Assembly (NCBI RefSeq): GCF_017916325.1
Contig: NC_090160.1
Location: 303,501 to 367,500, forward strand
Source: Leishmania martiniquensis
Lineage: Eukaryota; Euglenozoa; Kinetoplastea; Trypanosomatida; Trypanosomatidae
Length of the DNA stretch: 64,000 nt
Direction: 5' to 3'
Below, in pieces: positions 1-12,311 of the stretch (position 1 is the first letter of the stretch; each line of letters begins with the position of its first letter). Made by a program: the position numbers and the translations under genes. The notes beneath the pieces were generated by a model. That model was not told the origin of the DNA. It worked only from the letters and a program-made list of their open reading frames with translations, and did no database searches.

Positions 1-3000
1 GACGACACGAAAATGCACGCTGCGCATCGACAGAACGGCTCCTGCGCACCCTACACAGAGGCGTCCCTCTCTCTCTCTCTCTGTGTGTGTACGTGTGGGT
101 GCGCGTGGCTCTCGCGGGTATGTGCCATAGAAGTTTTGCATTTGGGCAAGCATGCATCGGGACCGCATAATAGTCATGTCCCTCTTCCTCTTTCACCAGT
201 TGTGTCGTTCTTTGTGGCTCATGGATGTGTGCCGCTGCACTGTTCTCTTCGCATGTAAGTCTGTTTGTTTTGTGTGTGTGTGTACGTGTCGTGCTGCTTG
301 GTCGACACGCTCTCTCTCGCCACTCTTCATCTCCCCCTCCTCTGCCCCCTCTCTGCGCGCGCTCGCGGATACGGAGGAGAGAGGGTGGGATCGGGCGCGC
401 ATGAGCGCATCGAAAGTGGGAACATGTTTGAGTAGAATAGCCAAGAAAATCCTTTCCGTCTACGCGTGCGCGCGCGCACGCGTGTGCGTTGAGTCTCTCT
501 GCAGTCACACAGCTTCTGCGTCTTTTGTCTCGTGCTCACTCTCTCACCCGGGGAACTCCTTCGTAGATGTGTCCTTCTTGTGGCTACGAATGCTGCCGCT
601 GCTATCCTTGAGTGCCCACCGCCACGGCGGCGCACCAGACGAGTGGCAGGGCGAAAAGCTGCGGAGAGGAGACTGGCGTGGTCATGCATCGGTGTCGTGT
701 GGTTAACCGATCCTGCGCCTCCCCCCTCCCCTTCTTCCGCCTCGCAGGGAGATCTGTCGAGCATACTCCTTGAAGACATGCGAAGGCTGCTTGGCTTTTG
801 TGCCTGTTGCTCGTTCATGTGTTCGATGGTGCCACTCCCCTGAACTCCCCCTCTCCTGTCTTCTTCCCACACGCCTCCCCCGTTGCATCCCCTGCGACAG
901 CGCCTCGAAGTATGGTGCGCGTGCGTTTGTGCTGCGTGCCTGCTTGCGCTCTCCTTCCTCGGGCCACTCAAGCCTCGACACCACCACCCCTCCCCTCCCC
1001 CTCTATTCCTCTCCACAAGAGAGGATGACTATGTGGCAGGGACCCCTCAGCGGCGACAGAATGCCTCCGCGAAAGACTTTAGGAAAGCCTGGGCCCCGCC
1101 CCCTCCCTCGCCGCAGCCTCTCCCTCCGCTCTCCCACTTGAACAGTTGCATGCGTGGTGGATTCCTTCACCCTCTTCCTCGCTTTTACCTTGCAACACTG
1201 ACTGAAATGTGCGCCCTCAGTGCACACATGCGCGTGTTGGCGCATCCCTTCTCTCCCCCTCGATGATACGTGGCGGACAGACTCGCCGGAAAGCTCGGAG
1301 GCTCGGCCGGCATGAATGACTCCAGCTGCTTCCCTCCTCTCTCCCTCTTAGATGCTCGCGATAGAGGAATGCGAGGCTCGCAGCGGCAGCAAAGACGCCT
1401 GCTGCTTTTTCCTCTCTTTGGGTTTTGCCCAATCCCTCCCGCTGTCGCTACAACGGCGCACGTCAAGGGGCGGTGCGGAATAGAAATGAGGCGGCAGCAG
1501 CATCAGCAATGGTAGGGTCACACAACCAAGATAGCGGAGGGGAGAGGGGGAGCGCAGCACTGTCGACAAGACGTGCACAGCACGGCATATATGCGCCCCC
1601 TTCCCTTTCCTCCTTTCCTCTACACGAAAGAAAAAGACGCCGTATGCCGCAGGTGTCGGTGATGTGTGTGTGTGTGTGCCAATTCATCAAGAAGGCGTTC
1701 TGAGGAGTTTGAAAAAAAAAACATTTCCTCCGCTCTTCTTCTGCCTCCGCCTTTAGGCTCGCCGCGGTGACTCCGTCGGCTATTCGTTCCGTTTTTGCTT
1801 TTCGAGTTTCCCTCCCATAACGGCGTGTGCACCGAAACGTGTCGGGGGGAGGGCACACACTGCGTCCCTCGCCTGACGGCTGAACGTATGTGCCAACGAG
1901 TACGAATGAGGCCCGGACTCGGCGCGCTACTCGGCTGGCGCCACTCTCACGGCTTTCTCGCATCGGCGGGCAGCACATGGGCATTCTCTGCGTTCCTTTG
2001 TTTTCGCCATTATCAGCCTGTCCTCTCGTGTCGCATGCGAGGGCTGGCCGCAGACTCCGTCAGCAGGTGTGTAGGTGCTCTGTGTCGCTCCTCTATGTGG
2101 CGTTCCTCCCGACTTCTCTTTTTTTCGCAGCCGCCTCCCTTCTGCATTGCGTGTTTCTTCGCCCTCTGGGAGGAGTGCGACGCCAGGGCAAGAAGCAGAG
2201 GCGCGCCAAGGCGGACTCGAGAAGGGGCGGTTAGAGTGTGACACAAGCGTGTTGGGTGCAAGTGAACTCTTGTGTCGGCTCGGCAAGCTGGTGTGCTTGC
2301 TTGCCGACATTGGAGAGAAGCGTGTCCCCCATGAGGGATCATGCTTGGGATCTCTTGACTTCAACACCAAGCCGTCCCCTCCCTTTCTGCGCTCACCCTT
2401 CCGTGCGTGTCTCATCCCTTGACGTGTTTAGGTATGCCCCTACGTGGCGGCCTATGAAGAACCTCTGACGTCTGCTGAATCGTCGCAGCCGAAATAAATA
2501 TATTTTTGCTCGCACATAACATTCTGTCTCTCGCGCGCTATCAGCCTGTGTGTCGATTTCCCTTTTACTTTCCCTCCTTCCCTCTCCCTATAGTTGCACG
2601 CATGCCTGATTGCTCACGTACATATATATATATGCGTGCGTGTATGTGCGCATGATGGCAGCACCGCTGACTGCATGGCTGCGGCACAGGAACGCTGCTA
2701 GCGACCCTATGCGCAGGCGGTGGGCAGTAAAAGCGTACGTACCGGGGGGGCTCCTCCGCCGTGGCGACACCCTGGACATATTTGCCGTACATCAAGCCCG
2801 CTAGCCACGCCGAGGGGTGTGGGCTGCTGCCGTTTCTCACCTCTCTCGAACTGGCGGTGCTGAGTCCCTAAGATCACGCTGAGGCAAACGACGCGGTGGT
2901 GGCAACCGCCTGCGCGCTTTTTGACGATACCCACCCACCCTGCTTCTTCTCTACCATCTCTTCATTATCTGACTACCTTTTTTCTTCTGCGCCTTCCTTG

Positions 3001-3196
3001 TCTTCCAACAACATCCCCATTGCCGCCTATCATGCTGCGCGTACGGCCTACTTTCCTGCCCTGGGATACCCTGTCTCGACGCGCATGCATGCATATGTAA
3101 CACCCACCTTGTACGCATGCACTCAACATTATTGTCCGCCTCCTCACGACACAAAAAACAAGCACGGCTCTCTCCCTCTTCCTACTGCACATCCTC
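1..3196. other. gene-free 5' stretch of the window
   Basis: No convincing gene is visible. Open frames on both strands are rich in Cys, Arg, Ser and His and follow TG, CT and CA microsatellites, which marks them as chance ORFs. The part up to about 2.5 kb probably holds the 3' UTR of a gene left of the window. A small AT-rich patch lies at about 2494-2510 and a TA repeat at 2621-2634. The part from 2640 to 2900 is less repetitive but carries no ATG-initiated frame worth calling. From 2930 the sense strand becomes pyrimidine-rich ahead of the prefoldin gene. Confidence 0.6.
2973..3162 (+). promoter_or_regulatory. candidate trans-splice acceptor for prefoldin 4
   Basis: A pyrimidine tract at 2973-3006 is followed by a stretch without AG until the AG at 3161-3162. 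This would give a 34-nt 5' UTR before the ATG at 3197. The distance from tract to AG is long, so a nearer cryptic site is possible. Confidence 0.35.
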
Positions 3197-3580
3197 ATGA
3201 CCACTACGGCAACTAAGAATGACGTCCCCGTTGACGTCACATGGGAGGATCAGCGCCACATCTGCATATTCTCTCGCCTGCACCGCCGCGTGCTGGCGCT
3301 GAACCGCCGCCTCCGACTCCTGAGAGACGACATTGAAAAACTGGACGACGCCAGCACCGAGGTTATGATCTGCGACAGTGTGAAGTATGTCTTTGGCGAG
3401 GCTTTCGTCGACGTTGAGTGCGACCAGGCTGTAGACCTGCTCGATGCTGAGAAGCGGCGCATGGAGTCGGAGAAGGAGGAGGTGGAGGCGGAGCTGAAGG
3501 ATCTGGATGCGGCACTGACGGAGCTCAAAGCGCAGCTCTACGCCAAGTTTGGATCACAGATTTACCTGGAGGAAAAGTGA
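3197..3580 (+). CDS. PFDN4: prefoldin subunit 4
   Basis: A 127-residue protein of the usual length for the beta-type subunit PFDN4. Prefoldin is a hexameric cytosolic chaperone that hands nascent actin and tubulin to the CCT chaperonin. The N-terminal motif VDVTWEDQ matches the V-x-V-T-x-E-D-Q start of PFDN4 proteins, and the C-terminus has QLYAKFGSQIYLEE, close to the human QLYAKFGSNINLE. Between them are two heptad-rich helices (about residues 20-55 and 75-115) around a short acidic beta-hairpin region, the normal coiled-coil tentacle layout. The ATG is the first in frame and sits 34 nt after a candidate splice acceptor. The gene stands alone between two 3-kb non-coding stretches. The identification is firm because both ends of the family signature are present. 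Confidence 0.93.
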   Translation: MTTTATKNDVPVDVTWEDQRHICIFSRLHRRVLALNRRLRLLRDDIEKLDDASTEVMICDSVKYVFGEAFVDVECDQAVDLLDAEKRRMESEKEEVEAELKDLDAALTELKAQLYAKFGSQIYLEEK

Positions 3581-6500
3581 CAGGGGATGATAGAAGAGCG
3601 GCGGGGCGCCACCTCACCAATGATGTGCGGCGTAGGGGTGTCCTCGCGCGTGGCCAAGGATAGAGACGCGAAAAGGGGCAGGGCGGAGTGAGGTGAGGAT
3701 ACGCGAAGGCGAAGCGCACCAGCCGTTGTGCCCATCAGCGGCTGCCTTGCTGCCCCCCTCCCCATTGCCATCTCGCTCCGTCACCCGGTCTTCTCCCTAC
3801 GCCACCACGGCCACATCTCCTCTTCTTACTTCTAGCTCGACCTTAGATGCGGCAATGGGTCGGGGCTCTCTTTCTGTATTGGTGCGCGCCGCTACGGGGC
3901 GGCTTTCTCCTGTCGCCGGCGTCACTCACCCCCGTCTCCATGTACGTGCACGAGTGAGTGAGTAAGGATTGAAGGCGCGCACCATTCTTCATAGATTCGT
4001 TGTTCGCGTGCAGATATGTTTGTTTGTGTAGGTGTGACCCCTGAGCCCCTCTCTGGCTGTGTTTGGCTCTGTGTGTGTGTGTGTGTGCATGTGCCTTTAA
4101 GGTGCCGATACACGTAGGGAGAATAGTTCTTTCTTCCCACTCCCACGTTGCTCCCCGCAAGGTGGCGTAAGGCGACGCAAAACAAAAAACGAAGAGGCGC
4201 GCGGAGGGGTGTGCAGGTAAAGCGTTGACGCTTTCTCGTGCGAATAAGAGAAGTTGGTAATAGGTGGTGGTGGAGGGAGGGGGGGCGAAATGAGGGAGGC
4301 TCGGGTGGTGGTGGTGGTGGTGCGAAGGCGTGCACAGGAGGGCAAGACAAGAAACAAGGAGGAGGCGCGACCTGGCAACTGAAAAAGCAGCGAGAGGGGG
4401 TGGGGGAGGTGTGTTCCTTCTCTCTCTCTTTGGGTGTCTGCCTTCCATCATTCAATGTGTTTGGCCCCCTTTTCCGCCCCCCCTCTCTTCCCCTCTCTTC
4501 CCCTCTCCTCCTGTTTCGATGAAGGAAATCCGCCATACACAGGTCAACTGCGGGGGGGAGGAGGAGGAGGAGGGGGGTGCCCATGCGCAAGGAGGAAATC
4601 GGGTAAGCAGAGCCTTGCCAGCAATCCATCTCGCTCTGCCGATACTCCCTCTCTTTTTTGTGTGTGGCTACTGCTATTATTGCCATCGTCTTGATGCTGC
4701 GCAGGCTCTTTTCACCTCTCTCCGCATGAGCGTCCTCTCCACCCCCTCCCGTACCGTTCGTATGCGTGTGCGCTGCTCTCGTGGCTCATTGACCCGCGCC
4801 GCGAACGAGTGGAACGCGCGCGTGTCCTCCCCTTTCTCGCCCTGTCTTCCCTCGTATCTGTTTCTTCCTACTGCTGGTTGCACGCGGACCTCTGTCCTTT
4901 CGCACCCCTAAACTCCCGCTTACACAACCCACACCAGGCGGAGCCAATCATTGTGCCTGTCTCCCGCCGCCTTCTCTCTTCGCACACACACACATACACA
5001 GAGGCGCAGGCTATCGACGATTCGCGGAGGGCCATCACAAAAGAAAAGTGCGGCATCATCATCATCACTGCGAGGCCAAGTCGTGCAGGAAAAGAAAGAG
5101 AGAGGGCGAGAGAGAGAGGGGGACGGTTGACGAGACAACGGCACAGAGGAAGTCGCTCAATAGTCTCACCAGTAGCGCACAAAAAGGGCAGGGGATCACG
5201 CGTGAAGGGTGCACTTGCCTTTGGTCGCAGCGGAGGAGAGGGTGCGCCGGTGTGTGTGGGTGGAAAAATACGCCGCACCACGTCCTATCCCACTCACCGA
5301 CAGCCCCACCAAATCGGCACATACAAAAAAAAGAAGAGCGTAAAAAAAAGAGGGAGGGAGGGGGGAAACCGCACACAGTGTGAGCCAATCCGGCGCGGCT
5401 TTCCGTTTCACTTTCGTTTTCCTTTGGCCTTCGCCGCTTTTTTTTTTTGCTTCGCCCGTCCCTTCTAGACTCGTATCCGTTTTTCTCTCTTCATCCGCGG
5501 ATTGCTGCTGTGTATCTCTCTTGGAGTGTGTCTGTACAACTGCGTCTCGGGCCTTCATTTCCTTTCATGTCAGATTCTTACAGTTGCGCGGGCTCTGTGG
5601 TGTACCTCTACTCGCTGGTTCCTTCTGTGCCTGCTGTTGTCGACTGCTGTCGCCCGGAGTCGACTCCTGTTTCGTTCTCTCAGCCTGCCTGCCTGCCTCC
5701 CTACCTCCGCCGCCGCCGCCGCCTCTCTCGCCATTATCACCTCTGCCCTAGTCGACGGCCCTTACATCCCTCGCAACCACCCTCGATCCCCTTTGCCCTT
5801 GGCCCGCAAATAGAGGAGGTGCTCCTATCCCGTTCTCTGCCTTGCCCGATTCCCTCTGCTGCGCTCTCCTTCGCTCTCCCTCACAGTGCTTCTCAAGCTC
5901 CGTTTGCGGGGCACTTCTTCCCTCAGCATCTGCGGTGACATCTGCGGATTATAGGCGGGGGGAACTTCGGTCAGTCGACCCTCGTCCTGCAGCAACTGCG
6001 GTGTTGTCGCGATTGCGGCTGGTGTTGTCGGCGCGACTGTTGACGGTGATAACGTTTCTCATCAGCCACACACACACATCAACAGCGACAACGGCATCGG
6101 CGCGCAGACCGGGGTGCCATTACGCTCTATTTCTCGATTGATGAGTGCAACAGGAGCCGCGCGTCAGCACGCCCATCGAACTGGCTCATTCACTATTAGA
6201 CGCGCACACTGAAGCTGTCGCTCTGCCTGTCTCTGCCTCTCTCCCTTCCTCCTCGCCCCCTCCCCCCACCTCATCGTCCAAGTCGCCCTGTCTGTCTGTC
6301 TGTTTTCGTGGGTGGGAATTTTTTTTCGCTCCGTTTATGCCTCTGCTCTCTACGGCATCGTCGATTTCCTTTGTTTCTCTGCGTGTCGGCTGTGGGTGCG
6401 CCTGTGTGCTTCTCTTCCAGCGCTTTGGGCCTCCTCCTCCCGCTGCCCCCTCGCGCGCCTGCGGCATTGACCGCCCTCTTGCCCTCCAGGACTTCAGCAC

Positions 6501-6581
6501 CCCTCTCCTCCAGATACGTACATCCATCTTTTTCAGGCTGATTTCTAACTCCTACCGCTCAGCCTCCCTTGCCCGGTCGTC
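3581..6581. other. 3-kb intergenic stretch
   Basis: No supported gene. The stretch contains TG and GGT microsatellites (about 4070-4090 and 4303-4322), purine-rich blocks (4540-4580, 5080-5130, 5325-5370) and a long T-rich tract (5390-5470). Frames of up to about 250 codons are strings of Ser, Pro, Cys, Arg and His with no domain. The last 250 bases are pyrimidine-rich and hold several AG dinucleotides usable as trans-splice acceptors for the next gene. Confidence 0.6.
6501..6536 (+). promoter_or_regulatory. candidate trans-splice acceptor
   Basis: Pyrimidine-rich sequence ends at the AG at 6535-6536, 45 nt before the ATG at 6582. A second usable AG lies at 6488-6489. Both would place 6582 as the first AUG of the mRNA. 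Confidence 0.4.
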
Positions 6582-9500
6582 ATGCAGTACGAGAGGCCCG
6601 GTGGGGCCATGCATGAGGTGATCCGGCGCGCCTTTGATGAGCTGCGGCTGCACAACAATGCACAAGGCGCGGTGAACATCGTTACAAATGCTCTTGCCAA
6701 CGCAGAGAGACTGCCGCTGTTGAAGTCGGGCAAAGACTTGAACGGAAACACCCCACCAAGCACTCCGCGAGTGCTGTCACGCAGCGATAGCGTCGTAGCG
6801 CGTGTCCGTGACGCCACTGCTGCGGTGGTTGGCACTCCTAGTGCGAGCAGTAGCAACCTAAACGGCCACGAACATGATGCGCTCCGCCCATGTGTCCGCG
6901 GGCCCTCAAGCGCGACCCGCGCGGCACCGGCAACGCCAATGCAGTGGCTCACCACCGCGAGCATTAGCGCTACAATGCCCTCACCAGCTGCCGCGCCTGG
7001 CCCCAGTGCCATCGCATCACTCCCTCCTGGGAGTGCCGAGTGCCTAAGCAAGCAACACTACTTTAATCGAACGCAGGTTCTGCGGCTGCTGCTCATTCGC
7101 TGTGAAGCCTATAGCGTCATGAAGCAACACAGTCGTGCACTGCAGGACGCACTGAACGCGGTCGAGGTGTCACAGAGCCAGTCAGCAGAGGCCTACTTTG
7201 CTGTTGGTCGAGAGCAGCGCCGGCTGTTTAACATTGCCGAATCCGCCAGCGCTTTCGACACGGCAGAGGCGATGCTGCGCTCCATGTTGCAGGCCATGGC
7301 GGCTGGCAAGCACGTTGTAGACGGGTGGATCCAGGAGACGGTGGCGGAGGAGGACTTCTGGGCGGAACGCGGCTATCAAATGTGGGAGGTGCGGCAGCTC
7401 GGCATCACGCGGCGCGAATACGAGCTGCAGGAGCACGGCGCCTACCGTACTGCTCCCTCAAGCTCGGGTAGTCCCCCGCCAAGCCCACTAATGAGCGGCG
7501 GCAGTGGGCATTGGCACGGGCGCGGCGTTGAGCAGTCGTTTGCCGGAACCAGCGCCTCATCGTTTGAGATGCCAACCATACCAAACGGCTCCGCGACAAA
7601 CATCTCTTTCATCGGCGAGGGAGGCTCTGACGCCGGGACCTCTGGCGCGGGAAGCTATGCGCGCAGCCTGCTGCAGTGCGGTATGTCCTCGAACGAGCTG
7701 GCCATGTGGCGCCGGCTCGCTAATGAATCACGAGCGCTTCTTGCCATGCGCCAGTCACACACTGTGCCGTCGACGCTGCTAGGGGCAACCATGACGCTGC
7801 TGGATCGGCGCATCGCAGGCTTTCGCGGTGGACTCATCATCTCTCTAGAAAATAACTTGAGTGCGCCGCTCCGCTTCGTTGGCGCAGTGGCGCCAGACGG
7901 GCTATATCACGACTCCTTTAGCTTCCCTGACGTCATCACAAAGGCGCACTGCGGCGTCGCGATGCTGCACCCACGCGGGTGGGGCGGCTACTCCGGCTGC
8001 GTCTGCTACGAGCTGAACGAGCGCCTAAGCTGCTTCTTTTACTTTGAATGCCCGCTGCTGGGCTCTCTCAAGTGCGGTGTGCGTTTTGCTGAGCACCGCA
8101 CCTCTGACCTACGCCGGGCCTACGCGGAGGTGTACAGGGAGACGAGTGTCTACGGCATCGAGGGCGGCACCACAGCGTCAGCGATTGCGCCACCGCCACT
8201 CGCCAACAGCGGCACGGCGGGCGGGCGCAATGGCTCCGACATCGGGGTCGGTATGTCGATTCGCGGCGCGACGACACCGCTCACGACGACAGTGGCAAGC
8301 ATGAACGTGGCCCGGGCGGCGATTCGAACGCCGCCGTCTGGAACGTGGGTCGCGTCGCACACGACGGTGTCCGGTACGAAGCGCCCGATGAAGGCGACCG
8401 CGCGTTTGAACGGCCATCAAGGCATCGCGTTTTCGGTTTCTGAAGTGCTCGCGGTGCGCCTGCGGAGTGTGGAATTGGTGCCTGCTCTCGAGTACGTCGG
8501 TGCCGCGACGCTGAAAAAGCTGAGCTGCGTTAACCACCGCTACCGGGAGTTGATCAACAACCTGCCGCCGCCCATGTTTTACTGTGCCGGGCGGCGCTCC
8601 TACCCGGACTACTGCGTCGCCTCTGACCGGTTCAGCTCACCGTGGATTGTGCGTGATGTGCAGCCGGTGACGTGGAAGCTCGTTTTCGACGGCCGCCTCG
8701 CCGACCAGGAGGAGTTCTCGATCTCGGATGAGAGTGACATGCAGAAGCACATCCTGTGCTTTTCCGCCGACGCGCAGACGAAGGTGACGGGCTACGTCTA
8801 CTTTGGCGACAAGCGGTGCCTGCAGTACATCATCAAAGAGAGCTGGATCCCGTTCAGTAACACGCTCTACATCTCCACCCCCGTCGGGCGAACCTTCGCC
8901 AGCTGCGTGGCCACGAACAACCAAACCCAGTTCACCTTGTCGCTGACGAGCAGCAGCAGTGGCAGCGGCGGCGGCGGTAACGTGAGAGGAGGCGCCGCCA
9001 AGGGTAGCGACGATGTGCTGTACTCGGCGCGCAAGCGCGTACTGCCCACCGGTGACGTCCACACACATCCTGCGCGTGCCGGAGCCCCTGTGGCGGCGGC
9101 CACAGCTATACCAACAGGGGTGGTGAATCTAGGAGGGAGTGGCGTTCATAGCCGCGGAGGCCCAGCGCCCGTCGCGCTTGGTGTAGATTCCCATGCCGTC
9201 ACTGGCATTGTGGAGGGTGCTAACAGCTTAGGCGGCAGTCTTGCGAAGCGCGCCATGTCCGCTGCTGCGGCGGATGCAGCATCAGCGAAGACCAGCGGCA
9301 GCTTTGGCGGGCTGGGTGGGTTGGCCCTGCCGGTGACAACGGGAGGGATCGCTAAAGCGGCCTTTAGCTCGCCAAGCCCCATTCTCTACCCTGCTGCCGG
9401 CCAGCCATCTGTTGAAACCGTGTCCAACGGCACGGCGGCCGGAACTGCGACGGCAGTCGCCATGGCGTCTGGAAAGCCAGAGTACTACAGCATCTGGCGT

Positions 9501-9707
9501 TCACAACGCGTTAGCGGCGGTGCGGTCGTCGGCAGCATCGCCCCGGCGACGACGAATGGCGGCGCCGACATTGTGGCTGAGGTGAAGGTGAACCCAGTGC
9601 TCTACGGCATGGTTGCCAAGGGCTACTGCGCGGCCGAGATCACGCTATACCCCGGTGCGGATGCGATGCTGGTATCCCTCATGTCCTTCTTGATGACGCG
9701 ATGGTAG
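6582..9707 (+). CDS. large protein with TPR-like, F-box-like and tubby/LURP-like regions
   Basis: A 1041-residue protein, not recognised by name. Residues about 158-235 form paired amphipathic helices with a TPR pattern (RALQDALNAVEV, SAFDTAEAML). Residues about 405-510 are a compact, Cys- and aromatic-rich beta segment (HPRGWGGYSGCVCYEL). Residues about 627-668 fit an F-box: a Leu/Pro start, then LEYVGAATLKKLSCVNHRYR. Residues about 677-787 (beta-rich, many aromatics) plus the extreme C-terminus 965-1041, ending ADAMLVSLMSFLMTRW, resemble a tubby/LURP-one type barrel. A Gly/Ala/Ser-rich insert of about 170 residues separates the two parts. An F-box would suggest a substrate receptor of an SCF ubiquitin ligase. 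The gene is certain from codon use and conserved-looking blocks; the domain calls are by eye. Confidence 0.85.
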   Translation: MQYERPGGAMHEVIRRAFDELRLHNNAQGAVNIVTNALANAERLPLLKSGKDLNGNTPPSTPRVLSRSDSVVARVRDATAAVVGTPSASSSNLNGHEHDALRPCVRGPSSATRAAPATPMQWLTTASISATMPSPAAAPGPSAIASLPPGSAECLSKQHYFNRTQVLRLLLIRCEAYSVMKQHSRALQDALNAVEVSQSQSAEAYFAVGREQRRLFNIAESASAFDTAEAMLRSMLQAMAAGKHVVDGWIQETVAEEDFWAERGYQMWEVRQLGITRREYELQEHGAYRTAPSSSGSPPPSPLMSGGSGHWHGRGVEQSFAGTSASSFEMPTIPNGSATNISFIGEGGSDAGTSGAGSYARSLLQCGMSSNELAMWRRLANESRALLAMRQSHTVPSTLLGATMTLLDRRIAGFRGGLIISLENNLSAPLRFVGAVAPDGLYHDSFSFPDVITKAHCGVAMLHPRGWGGYSGCVCYELNERLSCFFYFECPLLGSLKCGVRFAEHRTSDLRRAYAEVYRETSVYGIEGGTTASAIAPPPLANSGTAGGRNGSDIGVGMSIRGATTPLTTTVASMNVARAAIRTPPSGTWVASHTTVSGTKRPMKATARLNGHQGIAFSVSEVLAVRLRSVELVPALEYVGAATLKKLSCVNHRYRELINNLPPPMFYCAGRRSYPDYCVASDRFSSPWIVRDVQPVTWKLVFDGRLADQEEFSISDESDMQKHILCFSADAQTKVTGYVYFGDKRCLQYIIKESWIPFSNTLYISTPVGRTFASCVATNNQTQFTLSLTSSSSGSGGGGNVRGGAAKGSDDVLYSARKRVLPTGDVHTHPARAGAPVAAATAIPTGVVNLGGSGVHSRGGPAPVALGVDSHAVTGIVEGANSLGGSLAKRAMSAAAADAASAKTSGSFGGLGGLALPVTTGGIAKAAFSSPSPILYPAAGQPSVETVSNGTAAGTATAVAMASGKPEYYSIWRSQRVSGGAVVGSIAPATTNGGADIVAEVKVNPVLYGMVAKGYCAAEITLYPGADAMLVSLMSFLMTRW

Positions 9708-12311
9708 TATCACGACCGAGGGATAGTGCTACTTCCGCATTGGGATGCGAACGAGTGCATCGAGCGATGGACCCCCTCCCCTGCATGCATGCCCGCCGTT
9801 TCACGCATACGCCCCTGTGCGATGCACACACTCTCGTTTGGCGCTGCCGCTACTCGTCCTCCTATTGTGTGAGCTGGTGCTCTTCACCCTGTTTTTGCTT
9901 TTCGCCCTCCTCTTGCAGATGTAGGTGGTGTGGTGTGCCTCGTGGCACGCGCTCCGTCTCGTTGCGGTCGCTGCCGATAGTAATTCTCGTGCGCTTCGTG
10001 CTCTCTGCCTGCTTCCATCACCACCACTTTCTTTGTGGTGCAGTGGTTGCCGTCAGATCGTACGGTGCAAGGGATGGAGGACTTTAGGCGTGTGCGCCAG
10101 GGAGCGAGAGAGAGGAGGAGGGGGGAGACACCTCTTCTTTGCGCGGCTGCGGAGGTATCACGCCCCCTAGCGCGAGTGTGCCTGCGTGCGTGTGTGTGTG
10201 TAGGGTGAGGGAGGGAGGGTTACCGACCCAACCCGAATACCACGCATGCAGGCAAGTGCATGTGTGTCGCCGAATCCGCTTGGATGTGTTGGTGTTTCCG
10301 CCTGTTCGGGCTGCATATCTGTTTGCGTTTTCTTTTTGTTGTTCGTGTTTTGTGTTTCTTCGAAGCCCTCCGTCTGCCCCTATCTCTGCCTTGGCAGCTT
10401 CTTTTGGGGGGGTGCTGCCCCCCTCCTTCACTTGCCCCATTTGACCACTCGCGCTGGCAGCCGCGCCCTCCTCCCCTCGCCCTTACCCTCCCCGCCTGTG
10501 CACCTTTGCTCACGCACCCTCCCTGCATTCCTCTCTCACAAGGCCCTGTGGAGTCGGGCCCCTCCCCCCTTTACGACGAGGGGCAGTAGTGGCGAGTGGA
10601 GCGGCCTTCAGGGAAGAAAATGAGAAGAGGTCAACGCGGAAGGGAATGCCGCTCCGCTCTCACCACCCACCGCTCCTCTGCCCTCGTCCGCCCCTGCTGC
10701 ATCCATGGCCGGACTCTTACCTCTCTGCCCCCCCTCCCTCCACTTGCCACCCTTCTCGGCGAATGTATGCCTCATTCTTTGCCTCTTGCCCACTCCGCTT
10801 TGCTGCTGCTCCGTTCCGTCGTCGCTCCTTTCATACGAATGGCGGTGTGATCCTCCGCCCCCTCCTTCCACCTCCCCTGCCGAAGAGTGCAAAGGTCCTC
10901 ACGAGCCAATCCATTTGCTCCACCTCACCAGCACCCTTATCCACACACGCACGCACACATTCATAGCGCTGCCCCACAATCACTCTGCTATTTCTGTACT
11001 CGCTGCCGCCGACCACTAGCATATCTCAGCACGTCGGACAGACACCCAGCACGGAGTGTGAGAGAAGTGCGAGGAGGGGGTCGTTGCACCACTTCCTTGT
11101 TTTGCGTTACCTTTTCCCTTGCCGTGTCTCCTCCCTCCTGCACTCAACGGCGCTAGTCATCCTGGCACGTGCGTCTGTGAGTGAGCGTGTGTGTGTGGGT
11201 GTGGGTGTGTGTCGTTGCTGACTGCGGCTGATCGCGCGTGCCTCGATACACGTCACTGCTCCTCTTTTTTTCTTCGCTTTACCTTTTCTTCCTTTGTTTT
11301 CGTGCAGTTTTCTCTCTCCCCTCTTTGACCACATAGGGGAGTCGATCGCCACGCGCCGCCGCCGCCCTGTTACCCTGTTACCCTTTTCCCCTCTCCCTCC
11401 CTCCCCCCTCTCCCTGCCTTTCCGCCTCTCCCCAGTGCTACACACACACGCACACACACACGTGCTTCCCCCTCTCCTCCCTCCCTCTCTCGCCTGCTTT
11501 TCAGATCCGCAGCGTCACAGCCGTGTTGCTCTCAAGGCGGCGGCGGTGGTAGCAGTAACGATATCAGCCGACAAATTTTCTTTCGTTCTTCCGCTTTTTC
11601 TTGCCGACTTCATTCGCTGCTAAGCTTCCTCTGTTTCTCTGGCCCTTCCTCTCGCACGCGCTCCTTCGCCCTCACGCCCATTTTTGCTGGCCAATTTGCG
11701 AAGAGGGAACGGGCGAGTCACCTACCCCGCCTACGTAAAGTGCCGACGCGTACGCATCGACCAAGTCGCTCCGGTCGCCTGTCACTCTGCTCTCGCCGTC
11801 GCCGCCTTTTCTTTGTTTTCTTCGTATGTTCGTCAAGTCGTTTTCTCCCGTGTCTTTTCTCGCTTACGCTCCACACAGAGAGAGACAGGCAGAAATCTCT
11901 AGACTTCTCTCCCAAATACACGGGCACGCACGCTGATTGAGCGGGTACCTGTGCGCGTCGTGGAAGAAACGTGTCGCGCACGTCGCTCGCGCTTGTTCCG
12001 CATTTCATCAATTCGCGTTTTCCCCATTACGCGAATAAAAAAAGAGACACAGAAAAGTGGAGCGGTGTTGGGCAGGCCTGCTCAGTGCACGGGGCCTCTC
12101 CCGACTCCTCCCCCCCAAACGCCCCCACACATCTCAGCTTCATCAACGGTTGCGCACCCGTTCGCAGAGGTGCGCCAAGTCCTTTTTTTCGCGCGCGCGT
12201 GTCTGTGTTGGATTGAGCGTATTTCATCGGCAAAAGGACAGAAAGTCCCTCCCCCTCCCCGATCAGTGCCTGTGCGCCAACACCGCGCGTACCTTCAGGC
12301 ACGAGGGAGAA
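9708..12311. other. 2.6-kb intergenic stretch
   Basis: No supported gene. The sequence is TG/CA repeats, C-rich pyrimidine blocks and GA-rich runs. The longest frames (up to 128 codons on either strand) follow these repeats. The last 130 bases hold the likely 5' UTR of the PH-domain gene. Confidence 0.6.
12178..12216 (+). promoter_or_regulatory. candidate trans-splice acceptor
   Basis: A T-rich tract at 12181-12189 is followed by CG/TG sequence and a first AG at 12215-12216. This gives a 5' UTR of about 95 nt before the first ATG at 12312 and supports discarding the longer in-frame GTG extension. Confidence 0.4.
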
